Shown in pieces: positions 1 to 8,776 of a DNA stretch of 64,000 bases (its first letter is position 1; each line of letters opens with the position of its first letter). The stretch covers positions 1,817,587 to 1,881,586 of the forward strand of contig NZ_LT838272.1 of NCBI RefSeq assembly GCF_900176005.1. Direction: 5' to 3'. The position numbers were made by a program, and so were the translations under genes. The notes under the pieces are model-generated. The model was not told the origin of the DNA, made no database searches, and saw nothing but the letters and a program-made list of their open reading frames with translations. Origin of the DNA: Thermanaeromonas toyohensis ToBE (GTDB lineage Bacteria; Bacillota; DSM-521; Neomoorellales; Neomoorellaceae).

Positions 1-1
1 G

Positions 2-919
2 CGCCCAGGAGGGGATGTTTATATCGAACAATATGATACGCCCTCACTTTTTGCCGTGATGTGCCCAGCGAGTGAAGGCTGGCAAGGGTGGTTGAAGGAC
101 TTAGCGATTTGGATGGTAAAAGCTTACGGGGCCCGAGGGATATATTTTGATCAGTTGGGCTCGGCGGAACCCTTTCCTTGCTATCACTCCCTTTCTATTT
201 CAGATCATCACCCTCATCATCCTGAGGACTATAATCGGGGGTATTTAAAGCTATTAAAGGAGACATTAGAGGCCATCAGGAAAGAGAATCCAAAAGCCTT
301 TCTCATGATCGAGAATTGTGGAGATATATATGGCCAGTATGTATGGGGGAGCTTAACGTGGAATGGGGTACTTTATGATGAACATTACTCTATCTACCGA
401 TATACTTTTCCCGAACATAGTTTAGTAATGATGGTTCACCCTAAAAGGTTATCTGAGGTAGAAGGGGATGAAAAATTACGGCGCGACCTCTTTTATCAAC
501 ATATTGAGCAAGCCCTGCTTTTGGGCGCTGTTTTCTGGATTGCTCCTGATCGGCGTTTCGGTCCTGGAGATGAGCAAATGCTCCTTCATGCTAACCAAAT
601 GTTAAAGCTTCGCGCTAGTATAGCAAGAGAAATAGCCCGATGCCATTATGTAGATCAGGACGGGATTTTATCTAAAGGGGAAATTGCGGTTTCACACTGG
701 ATAGGGAAAGACGACCCGCGTTTTCACTTGATTTGCATAGGTAATCATAAAGGGAAAGGGGGAGAAGTAGAAATAGAAGCTTTTCAAGTTGATTCTTTAT
801 GGGCGCGGGGATTAGGAGGCGAGCTAATACAAGTACCTTGGAAGTATACTGACCGAGGGATAAAACTTTTAATACCCCCTGAATTTCCGGCTTTAGTAAT
901 AGGGATAGAAGGGAGTTGA
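2..919 (+). CDS. Glycoside-hydrolase-like protein (DUF6259-type), 5' end outside window
   Basis: The frame is open from the first bases, so this is the C-terminal part of a longer protein; a GTG at 56 is probably internal. The visible 300 or so residues have the look of a TIM-barrel glycosidase C-terminal half: an Asp-containing strand (GIYFDQLGSAEP), a downstream strand with an acidic residue (MIENCGDIYG), and a beta-rich tail ending in IPPEFPALVIGIEG. This resembles DUF6259/GH-like proteins of carbohydrate loci. The substrate cannot be read from the sequence. It overlaps the next gene by 4 bases (TTGA), so the two are probably co-translated. The assignment rests on remembered family appearance, not a search. 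Confidence 0.6.
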   Translation, partial: RPGGDVYIEQYDTPSLFAVMCPASEGWQGWLKDLAIWMVKAYGARGIYFDQLGSAEPFPCYHSLSISDHHPHHPEDYNRGYLKLLKETLEAIRKENPKAFLMIENCGDIYGQYVWGSLTWNGVLYDEHYSIYRYTFPEHSLVMMVHPKRLSEVEGDEKLRRDLFYQHIEQALLLGAVFWIAPDRRFGPGDEQMLLHANQMLKLRASIAREIARCHYVDQDGILSKGEIAVSHWIGKDDPRFHLICIGNHKGKGGEVEIEAFQVDSLWARGLGGELIQVPWKYTDRGIKLLIPPEFPALVIGIEGS

Positions 920-2127
920 AGATTAAGTTGTGCCAAGTATACTTTATTCATACTTTTAATGTAAACCTCCAATTCGCTGAAATGCCTGTGGATAAGACTT
1001 TCCTGCTAGTAGAGCAAGGCTTAATTCCGCTGTTTGATCTGCTCCAAAAATACAAGCAGCCTGCCAACTTCTTTTTTACGGGTTACTCTAGCCTTTATCT
1101 TCAACAAAAATATCCTGAGTTGGTCCGCGAGGTGCAGAAAAAGATAGGAGAAGGTTTAATCGAACTAGGGACTTATACCTATGCCCATCCGGTTCTTAGC
1201 TTAATTCCCTATGAAGATGTAGAAAGGCAGATTCGGAAAGGAATGGAATGCGACGAAAAAGTATGGGGGATTAAGTGTCAGGGTATGCTTTTGCCCGAAG
1301 TGGCGTGGGATGTTTGTCTTCCTAAGGTTATGGCCGAGTTGGGCTTAGAATGGGTTATAATCTACCGCGAATTAATACACGAGCTGGCAGAAAAGAGACT
1401 ATATCCTGGAATGGTAAAGGTTAAGGGTATAGCTGATACTCAGACTAAAGCAGTGCTTGCTAACAGGAAAATAGGAAAGTTATTGTTAGAGTATCTTACG
1501 GGTGTGGCTCCTTGGGAAAAGGTAAGGGAGGAGATAGAAAGATTTATAGAGGAAGCCTCTAATGCCTTGGGGCCTGATGAGCCTCCGCCGCTACTATGTA
1601 TAAAACAGGATGCTGAAGTCTTATATGCCGCTTCAGTAGAAAGCAGCAAAGGGCAAGGAACTTGCTGGGGAGATAGATTGACCTCTTTAGAGGCTCTGCC
1701 TCGCTTCGCTAGATATTTAGAGTTTATTACCTCTCACCCTGGTATCCAGGTTACGACCGCTAAATCTTATATAGACTCCTTTTCAGGAGTTATAGGGGAA
1801 AAAGCCTTTTATGCCGAAAACGCCTCGGGCCATGCAGGATTTGATGTATGGCTTAAAGGCGAGGGAAGGGAACGACTTAACGTACTTACAGAAGATGCGC
1901 GTAGCTGGATAATAACTGCTTCCTTAATTATTCGGGCAGAGCAAGGTAAAGGGGCCGATGTACGTTCTGCTTTGGAGTTGTTGGAGGGGGCTTGGGAACA
2001 ACTTCTTTTAGCTGAAAATAGCGATGGGCGGGCATTTATACCCCATCCTTCTAGAAAACTTTTTGTAGCTACAGCGGCTTTTAAAGCTATGAAATTAGCT
2101 CAAGCTGCCATTCAAGCTCTTAAATAG
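916..2127 (+). CDS. GH57-like polysaccharide-active protein
   Basis: This 403-residue protein starts at TTG 916, behind an AAGGGAG site, inside the stop of the preceding gene. The N-terminal two thirds resembles the GH57 (beta/alpha)7 fold: an opening strand with HTFNVNLQF in the place of the usual HxHQP, a YTYAHPVLSLIP segment, and GMLLPEVAWD, which matches the GH57 motif carrying the nucleophile Glu. The remainder (about 250-403) is alpha-helical, as in GH57 helical domains. Family members are amylases, glucanotransferases, branching enzymes or galactosidases; which one applies is unclear. Co-location with amino-sugar catabolism suggests intracellular glycan processing, as no signal peptide is seen. 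Confidence 0.6.
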   Translation: MKIKLCQVYFIHTFNVNLQFAEMPVDKTFLLVEQGLIPLFDLLQKYKQPANFFFTGYSSLYLQQKYPELVREVQKKIGEGLIELGTYTYAHPVLSLIPYEDVERQIRKGMECDEKVWGIKCQGMLLPEVAWDVCLPKVMAELGLEWVIIYRELIHELAEKRLYPGMVKVKGIADTQTKAVLANRKIGKLLLEYLTGVAPWEKVREEIERFIEEASNALGPDEPPPLLCIKQDAEVLYAASVESSKGQGTCWGDRLTSLEALPRFARYLEFITSHPGIQVTTAKSYIDSFSGVIGEKAFYAENASGHAGFDVWLKGEGRERLNVLTEDARSWIITASLIIRAEQGKGADVRSALELLEGAWEQLLLAENSDGRAFIPHPSRKLFVATAAFKAMKLAQAAIQALK

Positions 2128-2161
2128 GCTTTTTAGAAAGGGAAAAGGGGTCAGAGGAAAG

Positions 2162-3763
2162 ATGTTTCCCGCGGTTACCTCTTTAACTGGGGGTTTAGGG
2201 CTGTTTTTGCTAGGGATGCATCTTATTAGTGAAGGGCTTCAGAAGGCTGCTGCGCGTGAGGTGCAGCAGATACTGGCTAAGGTAACCTCTAACCGGGTTT
2301 ATGGGATGTTAACAGGGATAATAGTTACTATCTTGCTCCAAACAAGCGCAGTAACTACAGTGTTATTAGTGAGCTTAGTAAATGCAGGTCTTATGAGCCT
2401 TAGCCAGGCATTAGGAGTTATTTTAGGAGCAGCTATAGGCTCTACCTTTACTGCTCAATTAGTGGCCCTTCGCTTGAGCGACTATAGTCTATGGGCCCTG
2501 GTATTAGGGCTTTTACCTTACTTATTTTCTAAGCGATTTCGTTGGAAACATTTAGGAGAAGCATTAGTTGGCTTTGGATTAATCTTTTACGGTGCGGCCC
2601 TTATGGGTGAAGCTGCCGTGCCTTTGCGTTCCTCTTCGGGGTTTATTAGCCTTATAAACCATTTATCGGCTCAGCCTTGGCTTATGGTGGTAATTTCTAC
2701 TATGTTTACTGCCTTAATCCAAGCTAGCGCAGCTACTGTAGTAGTAGCTATGGCGCTAGCTTCTCAAGGCGGATTAACCTTACCTGGAGCCTTGGCTATG
2801 GTACTAGGGGCTAATTTGGGGACTACTGCCACTGCTCTTTTATGTAGTTTACCTTTATCGCGGGCAGCTAAGCGGGTAGCCTTAGCTCACTTTATATTTA
2901 AGTTGGGTGGAGTACTTATCTTTTTGCCTTTTTTACCTTTTTATACTTGTCTGGTCAGAATAACTTCTTTGGACGTAGCTCGCCAAGTAGCTAATGGTCA
3001 TACCTTGTTTAACATAATAAACATGCTTATCTTTCTTCCCTTTACTCCTTGGATAGGTAAGCTTACAGAGAGACTTTTGCCTGATATAAAAGAGGAAAAA
3101 CTGGCCAGATATTTAGATCCTTCAGCTTTAGAAGTGCCTGAAATAGCCTTTACTAATGTGATGCGGGAATTAATGAGAATGGCTGAAATAATTAAAAAAG
3201 AAATGTTCACTAGGGTTATGCTCCCTTTGGCAGAGAGGGAGATAGAAGTATTGGCTAAACTTAAGGAAGTGGATAGTGTGTTAGATTATCTCTATCAAGC
3301 TATTGCTAAGTATTTAGTCCGGATACCGGAGGAGAATTTAACCGAAGAACAATTGATACTTAAGATTAAGCTATTATATATCGCGAATGACTTGGAACAT
3401 GTGGGCGATGTGTTGGTAGAAATGGCCCATCAATGGAGAAAGATTGAAACCTCGGGCCTAGAATTTTCACGCGAAGGGCAAATAGAATTACAAGAGATGT
3501 TTCAAAAAGTAAAAGACAATTTCAATGCAGCTATAGAAGCCTTTGTGGCCAATGATGAAATAGCTGCTGCCCAGATTGTCCGGCGTCATCCTGAAATTTT
3601 AAGGCTAGAAAAAGATTTACGCTGTTCTCATTTTAAGCGGCTTCAACAAGAGAACCGCTTGAGTCTCGAAACTACCTCGGTGCACATGGAACTTATCAAT
3701 CAATTTTTACGCCTTAACTTTCATAATGTAAGTATTGCCCAGGCCGTAATGGGGATTATATAA
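2162..3763 (+). CDS. Na+/phosphate cotransporter family protein (NptA/PhoU fusion)
   Basis: This 533-residue membrane protein has two inverted Na_Pi_cotrans repeats. The first has GLFLLGMHLISEGLQ and an LLQTSAVTTV signature (about residues 10-70). The second has LIQASAATVVVAMALA and GANLGTTATALL (about 185-235). QTSA/QASA pairs are the hallmark of SLC34/NptA-like carriers. Residues from about 335 onward form a helical PhoU-like cytosolic domain. The family couples phosphate, or possibly another anion, to Na+ entry. Its place inside a sugar locus is odd, but handling phosphorylated-sugar load or using the local Na+ economy are plausible reasons. It starts at ATG 2162 after an AAAGGGAAAAGGGG stretch. 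Confidence 0.85.
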   Translation: MFPAVTSLTGGLGLFLLGMHLISEGLQKAAAREVQQILAKVTSNRVYGMLTGIIVTILLQTSAVTTVLLVSLVNAGLMSLSQALGVILGAAIGSTFTAQLVALRLSDYSLWALVLGLLPYLFSKRFRWKHLGEALVGFGLIFYGAALMGEAAVPLRSSSGFISLINHLSAQPWLMVVISTMFTALIQASAATVVVAMALASQGGLTLPGALAMVLGANLGTTATALLCSLPLSRAAKRVALAHFIFKLGGVLIFLPFLPFYTCLVRITSLDVARQVANGHTLFNIINMLIFLPFTPWIGKLTERLLPDIKEEKLARYLDPSALEVPEIAFTNVMRELMRMAEIIKKEMFTRVMLPLAEREIEVLAKLKEVDSVLDYLYQAIAKYLVRIPEENLTEEQLILKIKLLYIANDLEHVGDVLVEMAHQWRKIETSGLEFSREGQIELQEMFQKVKDNFNAAIEAFVANDEIAAAQIVRRHPEILRLEKDLRCSHFKRLQQENRLSLETTSVHMELINQFLRLNFHNVSIAQAVMGII

Positions 3764-3815
3764 AAATTCCAAAGCAGCCATTTTTCGTCACCTAAAAGGA
3801 AAAGGGGGAGAATGA

Positions 3816-4556
3816 GTGGTAGGAGCAGAGGAATATCTTGGAAGAGCCATCAATGGTTTAAAGCAAATAAAAGGTACTCAAGCTGAAAAACTTAAAGCCG
3901 CAGGCAGGATGGTAGCCGAATGTATTGCTAGCGGTGGGATATTGCACATATTTGGGTGCGGCCACTCCCATATACTAGCTGAAGAAATATTTTACCGGGC
4001 AGGCGGGCTAGCCTGCGTCAACCCTATACTGGACAGCGGAATTATGTTACACGAAGGTGCCGTAAAAGCTTCACAACTAGAAAGGCTCAAAGGTTACGGC
4101 AAGATAGTGCTTTCCCGCTACCATTTGCAGCCTGGGGAAATCATCATAGTCGTCTCCCATTCCGGCAGAAACCCAGTCCCTATAGAAGTAGCCTTAGAGG
4201 CCAAAGGGCTGGGCCTCAAAGTAATAGCCATTACGGCTTTAGCTTATTACCACCAGCACATAAAATCCCGCCATTCTAGCGGTAAGCACCTAGCCGAGGT
4301 AGCTGATCTAGTCATAGATAACTGCGGGGAAATAGGAGACGCAAGCCTAAGTTTGCCTGGTAGCGAGATCAAAATTGGGCCCTTATCCACTATCTTAGGG
4401 GCAGCCATAATAAATGCCATAATAGTCGAAGCAGCTCAAGAGCTTCACCAGAAGGGGATAACGCCGCCCATATTTTTAAGCGGGAACCTGGACGGCTCTA
4501 AAGAACATAACCTTAAGCTAATCCAAAGATACAAAGGGCGCATATGGCAACTCTAG
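3816..4556 (+). CDS. SIS-domain phosphosugar-binding protein (UPF0309-like)
   Basis: This 246-residue protein starts at GTG 3816 after AAAGGGGGAG; an ATG at 3812 is out of frame. It is a single SIS domain: HIFGCGHSHILAEE near residue 45 is the first sugar-phosphate loop, and IIVVSHSGRNPVPIE near 112 is the Ser-rich phosphate-binding loop. Proteins of this type (COG4821) are thought to bind or isomerise phosphosugars, with no firm reaction known. It lies 27 bases before nagA, so it likely belongs to the GlcNAc-6-P catabolic operon, perhaps as an etherase or isomerase for modified amino sugars (inference). Confidence 0.75.
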   Translation: MVGAEEYLGRAINGLKQIKGTQAEKLKAAGRMVAECIASGGILHIFGCGHSHILAEEIFYRAGGLACVNPILDSGIMLHEGAVKASQLERLKGYGKIVLSRYHLQPGEIIIVVSHSGRNPVPIEVALEAKGLGLKVIAITALAYYHQHIKSRHSSGKHLAEVADLVIDNCGEIGDASLSLPGSEIKIGPLSTILGAAIINAIIVEAAQELHQKGITPPIFLSGNLDGSKEHNLKLIQRYKGRIWQL

Positions 4557-4583
4557 CTTTAGCCTAAAAAAGGGAGAGGGAAG

Positions 4584-5753
4584 ATGAAAAAGGTACTAAT
4601 AACAGCGGGCCGGGTATACACACCCCACCAAACTATAGAAGAAGGGGCGGTATTAATAGAAGGCGAGAAAATAAAAGCCGTAGGGGAAGTAAAAGAGCTG
4701 CCCCCAGAAATAAAAGAGGGAGCAGAAGAAATAGAAGCAAGAGAAGACATAGTAGCGCCGGGGTTCATAGACCTACACATACATGGCGGAGGGGGAGCGG
4801 AAGTAATGGACAGCACCCCTGAAGCCCTAGAAAAACTAGCCCTCTTTTTAGCCCGGCATGGCACCACAGGATTTCTTCCCACCATACTAGCTGCCCCACC
4901 CCTCAAGATGCTAAAAGCCATAGAAGCTGCTCTAAGTGCCCTAGAACGAGGGATAAGAGGGGCTAAAGTTTTGGGCCTTAACCTAGAAGGTCCCTTTCTA
5001 AACCCCCGGCAAAGAGGGGCCCAAAGAGAAGACGGGTTACGTTTACCTGACGCGGGGCTTTTGCGGGAACTTATAACTTGTGGCAAGGGCTTTATAAAAA
5101 TAATGACCCTAGCGCCTGAACTAAAAGGAGCCCTAAAGCTTATAGAACTGCTAGCCAGGGAAAGCATAACACCTGCTGCAGGCCACACAGAAGCAAGCTT
5201 TAAAGAAATAGAAGAAGCAGCCCAAAGGGGACTAAAACACATAACCCACACCTTCAACGCCATGCGAGGCCTACACCACCGCGAACCCGGGGCAGCGGGG
5301 GCAGCTCTAACCTTAGATACCTTAAGCGCCGAACTCATAGCTGATGGGGTACACGTACACCCAGCCATAATGAAACTAATGCTAAAGGCCAAGGGGGAAG
5401 AAAAGATAGCCCTAATCACTGACGCCATGCGGGCCGCGGGTCTGCCCGAAGGGGAATACGACCTAGGGGGGCAGAAGGTGAGGGTAAGGGGAGGGGAGGC
5501 CCGGCTAGCCGATGGCACCTTAGCCGGTAGCCTTCTTACCCTAGAGAAAGCAGTAAAAAACATGATCCAAAGGATAGGGCTAACCCCTAATGAAGCCCTA
5601 AGCCTAGCCACCACCACACCCGCAAGCATAATAAACCTTAGCCAGCACAAAGGGAGACTAGCGCCGGGTTTTGATGCTGACCTAATAATCTTGAACCCCA
5701 ACTGGGAAGTAAAACTCACCATGATAAAAGGGGAGATAATATACCATACCTGA
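4584..5753 (+). CDS. nagA: N-acetylglucosamine-6-phosphate deacetylase
   Basis: This 389-residue amidohydrolase converts GlcNAc-6-P to GlcN-6-P plus acetate in the cytosol. The metal-site HxH is in PGFIDLHIHGGGG (about residues 58-70). It also has AAGHTEA, HTFNAMRGLHHREPG for substrate and metal binding, and the catalytic Asp in ALITDAMRAAG. The length is normal for NagA. It starts at ATG 4584 behind AAAGGGAGAGGGAAG. It is directly followed by nagB and preceded by a SIS protein, a standard arrangement for amino-sugar degradation. Codon use is strongly biased toward ATA/CTA/GAA, which produces a 387-codon antisense open frame that is not a gene. Confidence 0.95.
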   Translation: MKKVLITAGRVYTPHQTIEEGAVLIEGEKIKAVGEVKELPPEIKEGAEEIEAREDIVAPGFIDLHIHGGGGAEVMDSTPEALEKLALFLARHGTTGFLPTILAAPPLKMLKAIEAALSALERGIRGAKVLGLNLEGPFLNPRQRGAQREDGLRLPDAGLLRELITCGKGFIKIMTLAPELKGALKLIELLARESITPAAGHTEASFKEIEEAAQRGLKHITHTFNAMRGLHHREPGAAGAALTLDTLSAELIADGVHVHPAIMKLMLKAKGEEKIALITDAMRAAGLPEGEYDLGGQKVRVRGGEARLADGTLAGSLLTLEKAVKNMIQRIGLTPNEALSLATTTPASIINLSQHKGRLAPGFDADLIILNPNWEVKLTMIKGEIIYHT

Positions 5754-5781
5754 AAAGAAGCCTAAGGAGGGAAGATAAAGA

Positions 5782-6519
5782 GTGCATCCTGAGCTAATAA
5801 TAGCAGAAGACTACCAAGACCTAAGTAGGAAGGCAGCCTTAAGAGTAGCAGAACAAATAAAGAAAAAACCCACCACCGTACTAGGACTAGCCACAGGCAA
5901 AACCCCCTTAGGGCTATACCGCGAACTAATAAGGCTACACCAAGAAGAAGGGCTTGATTTTTCCCGGGTAAAAACCTTCAACCTAGACGAATACTATGGT
6001 ATTTCTTCCGAAGACAAGCGGAGCTTTCACTACTACATGTGGGAAAACCTTTTTAAACACCTAAACATACCCCGGGGAAACATACATCTTCCTGATGGGG
6101 GAGCCCAAGACATAGAGGAAGAATGCCGAAGATACGAAGAAGCCATAAGGGAAGCAGGGGGTATAGACCTGCAAGTTTTAGGGATAGGTAGTAACGGCCA
6201 CATAGGTTTTAACGAACCGGGTACCGAATGGGGGAGCCTAACCCATCTGGCCCAGCTTACCCCGGAGACCATAAAAGACAACGAAGAAGAAGGAGGGGAA
6301 GGTATACCGGGATTTGCCCTTACCATGGGCATAAAGACCATAATGAGGGCTAACCGGATACTTCTTTTAGCCTATGGGGAGAGCAAAGCTAACATAATAG
6401 CTAGGGCTTTAAAAGGTCCGGTAGATAAAAGTGTACCTGCCTCTATACTCCAGCTCCATCCAGGGCTAGTGGTAATTGTAGATAAAGAGGCGGCTAAGTT
6501 TTTGGGAAGCCTTACTTGA
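5782..6519 (+). CDS. nagB: Glucosamine-6-phosphate deaminase
   Basis: This 245-residue protein starts at GTG 5782 behind AAGGAGGGAAGATAAAGA. It converts GlcN-6-P to fructose-6-P and ammonia, feeding glycolysis. It has FNLDEYYG with the catalytic Asp, and GIGSNGHIGFNEPGT, the signature with the general-base His. It is 245 residues long, like Bacillus NagB and shorter than the allosteric 266-residue E. coli enzyme, so strong GlcNAc-6-P allostery is not expected (inference from length). It forms the core of the operon with nagA 28 bases upstream. Confidence 0.95.
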   Translation: MHPELIIAEDYQDLSRKAALRVAEQIKKKPTTVLGLATGKTPLGLYRELIRLHQEEGLDFSRVKTFNLDEYYGISSEDKRSFHYYMWENLFKHLNIPRGNIHLPDGGAQDIEEECRRYEEAIREAGGIDLQVLGIGSNGHIGFNEPGTEWGSLTHLAQLTPETIKDNEEEGGEGIPGFALTMGIKTIMRANRILLLAYGESKANIIARALKGPVDKSVPASILQLHPGLVVIVDKEAAKFLGSLT

Positions 6520-6557
6520 ATTTAAATCCTAGAAGAAGCTTAAGGAGGGTAAAAACC

Positions 6558-7625
6558 TTGCTTCCAGGAACAAATACATTAAAGGAAATATTAAGCCAGC
6601 CTGAGATCTGGGAAAAAACTATTGCCCAAGTATTAGACTGCTCTTTTGACATTACTGCTTTTTTTAAGGAGAGCCCTGTAAGCGAAATAATCCTTACCGG
6701 TTGCGGTTCTTCTTATTACTTAAGTTTATCAGCTGCGCATACTTTAAGCCATGTATTAGGTATACCGTGTAGAGGGATTCCTGCTTCAGAGCTTATCTAT
6801 TATCCTCACTTATTTTTCTCTAGAAGTCGACTAAGGGGAGGAAATATTATAGTTATAGGTATTTCGCGTTCGGGATCTACAACAGAAACCTGGATGGCTC
6901 TTAAGAGAGCTAAAGGAGATTATAACGCTCGAACCATGGCTGTAACCTGTAAAGCTTCTTCAGAAATAGAGAGGGTCGCTGATTATTACCTAGGTTTACC
7001 CTTTAGTGACGAAAAAAGCGTAGTTATGACTAGATCTTTTACCTCTATGCTTCTGGCGCTAGAGCTTATGGGGGGTATACTAGGCGAAAACTCTAATATG
7101 GTAGACCAACTCAAACGCTTACCTGATCTTTTAAGAAGTGTTTTAAAGGGTAATACCGAGCTAGTCGAATATTTAGCTAGAAATGGGGATATAACAAGAA
7201 TTATTATCTTAGGAAATGGTCCTGCTTATGGAGTTGCCTGCGAAGCAGCCTTGAAAATGACAGAGATGGTTTTAGAACTATCTCAAGCCTATCATCTCTT
7301 AGAGTTTAGACACGGCCCCCGGGCTATTACTGATCCTAAGACTGCGATAATCTGTATCCCTTCAGATGCGGCCGAGGAGGAGGAAGAAATACTCCTTAGC
7401 GAGTTAAAAGAGTTGGGAGCCAAGATAATAACTGTTGGTAAGCTATGGCCTAGAGCTGATTTTAGCCTGGGTATTCCTGTTAAAGAGCTTGAAGAAACAG
7501 TACGGCTTCCCTTAGTAATGGTGCCACTTCAGTTGCTGGCTTATAAGAGAGCCATGGCAAGAGGTCTAGATCCTGACAACCCAAGATACTTAACTCAAGT
7601 AGTAAAATTACAACATGCGCAGTAG
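6558..7625 (+). CDS. SIS-domain sugar isomerase (AgaS/GlmS C-terminal type)
   Basis: This protein of about 355 residues has two SIS domains. The first has TGCGSSYYLSLSAAHTL (near residue 47) and ISRSGSTTETWMALKRA; the second has ILGNGPAYGVACEAALKMTEM and the FRHGPRAI segment typical of GlmS/AgaS/FrlB relatives. It lacks the GlmS glutaminase domain, so it is probably a deaminase/isomerase rather than a synthase. The frame is open from TTG 6516, overlapping the nagB stop, but the perfect AAGGAGGG at 6542-6549 sits 8 bases before TTG 6558, which I take as the start. It may act on a second amino sugar such as galactosamine-6-P, or duplicate NagB. Confidence 0.8.
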   Translation: MLPGTNTLKEILSQPEIWEKTIAQVLDCSFDITAFFKESPVSEIILTGCGSSYYLSLSAAHTLSHVLGIPCRGIPASELIYYPHLFFSRSRLRGGNIIVIGISRSGSTTETWMALKRAKGDYNARTMAVTCKASSEIERVADYYLGLPFSDEKSVVMTRSFTSMLLALELMGGILGENSNMVDQLKRLPDLLRSVLKGNTELVEYLARNGDITRIIILGNGPAYGVACEAALKMTEMVLELSQAYHLLEFRHGPRAITDPKTAIICIPSDAAEEEEEILLSELKELGAKIITVGKLWPRADFSLGIPVKELEETVRLPLVMVPLQLLAYKRAMARGLDPDNPRYLTQVVKLQHAQ

Positions 7626-7639
7626 GAGGAAGGATATTA

Positions 7640-8737
7640 ATGGCTTCTGTAACTCTAAGGAACGTCTGGAAGAAATTTGGGCAAGTGATAGCCGTAAGGG
7701 ACTTTAACCTAGAAATAAAGGACGGCGAATTTATAGTCTTAGTAGGGCCTTCAGGCTGCGGCAAGACCACCACTTTACGCATGGTAGCAGGATTAGAAGA
7801 TATCACCCAAGGAGAGATATACATTGGCGACCGGCTAGTAAACGACGTACCGCCCAAAGACCGGGACATAGCCATGGTCTTTCAGAACTACGCACTTTAC
7901 CCCCACATGAACGTATATGACAACATGGCCTTTGGGCTAAAAATGAGGAAAGTGCCCAAACAAGAGATAAAAAGAAGAGTAGAGGAAGCGGCTAAACTTT
8001 TAGGGATAGAACATTTACTTACCAGGAAACCCAAGGAGCTATCTGGTGGGCAGAGGCAGCGGGTAGCCTTGGGGAGGGCCATAGTGCGGGAACCCAAAGT
8101 ATTTTTAATGGACGAACCTCTATCCAACCTAGACGCAAAGCTTCGGGTACAGATGCGGGCGGAGCTAACGAAACTACAGCAGAAACTAGGGGTAACGACC
8201 ATTTATGTCACTCACGACCAAGTAGAGGCCATGACCATGGGTCACCGGATAGTAGTAATGAGGGACGGTATTATTCAACAGATAGACACACCATTAGGGT
8301 TATATGAGAGGCCGGCCAATTTATTTGTAGCGGGGTTTATAGGCTCACCGCCCATGAATTTTTTGCCGGTTATGCTGGAGGAGGAGCAGGGGGTTTTAAG
8401 AGTTAAGGGAGAGGGTTTTAGCTTTCCGCTTGCGGAAGATATGGGGAGGAGGCTTAAGGCTCCTAGGAAGGAAGTAGTTTTGGGCTTACGGCCAGAGGAT
8501 ATAACGGTGGAGCACAGGTTAAGGGAAGCACATCCTGAGTGGGTATACAGGGTGAAGGTGGAAGTAGTGGAGCCTTTAGGGGCGGAGGGGCTAGTATACT
8601 TTAGCCTAGGGGGGCAGCAAGTAGTGGCCAGGCTTTCGGGTTCTAGCCTGCCTAAGGTAGGGGAGGAAGTGGCGCTGGTATTCAACTTAAACCGTGCCCA
8701 TTTCTTTGATAAGGAATCGGGAAAGGCGGTGGCTTAA
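7640..8737 (+). CDS. Sugar ABC transporter ATP-binding protein, UgpC/MsmX family
   Basis: This 365-residue CUT1-type ATPase energises sugar uptake at the inner face of the membrane. It has Walker A GPSGCGKTT (about residue 37), signature LSGGQRQRVALGRA, Walker B FLMDEPLSNLDAKLR and switch His in YVTHDQVEA. A C-terminal OB-fold regulatory domain follows from about residue 240 (LGLRPEDITVE). MsmX-type ATPases can serve several different permease pairs. No permeases or binding protein are visible here; either they lie upstream of the window or this is a shared ATPase. It starts at ATG 7640 after AGGAGGAAGG. Confidence 0.93.
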   Translation: MASVTLRNVWKKFGQVIAVRDFNLEIKDGEFIVLVGPSGCGKTTTLRMVAGLEDITQGEIYIGDRLVNDVPPKDRDIAMVFQNYALYPHMNVYDNMAFGLKMRKVPKQEIKRRVEEAAKLLGIEHLLTRKPKELSGGQRQRVALGRAIVREPKVFLMDEPLSNLDAKLRVQMRAELTKLQQKLGVTTIYVTHDQVEAMTMGHRIVVMRDGIIQQIDTPLGLYERPANLFVAGFIGSPPMNFLPVMLEEEQGVLRVKGEGFSFPLAEDMGRRLKAPRKEVVLGLRPEDITVEHRLREAHPEWVYRVKVEVVEPLGAEGLVYFSLGGQQVVARLSGSSLPKVGEEVALVFNLNRAHFFDKESGKAVA

Positions 8738-8776
8738 AACCTTAAAGCTCAAAAAAGAAATGGGGGTAAGCTAGAT

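Noticed and set aside
4559-5722. 387-codon open frame antisense to nagA
   Set aside because: Its Ser/Arg/Pro-rich composition mirrors the codon bias of nagA; it has no ribosome site or recognisable domain, and nagA is certain.
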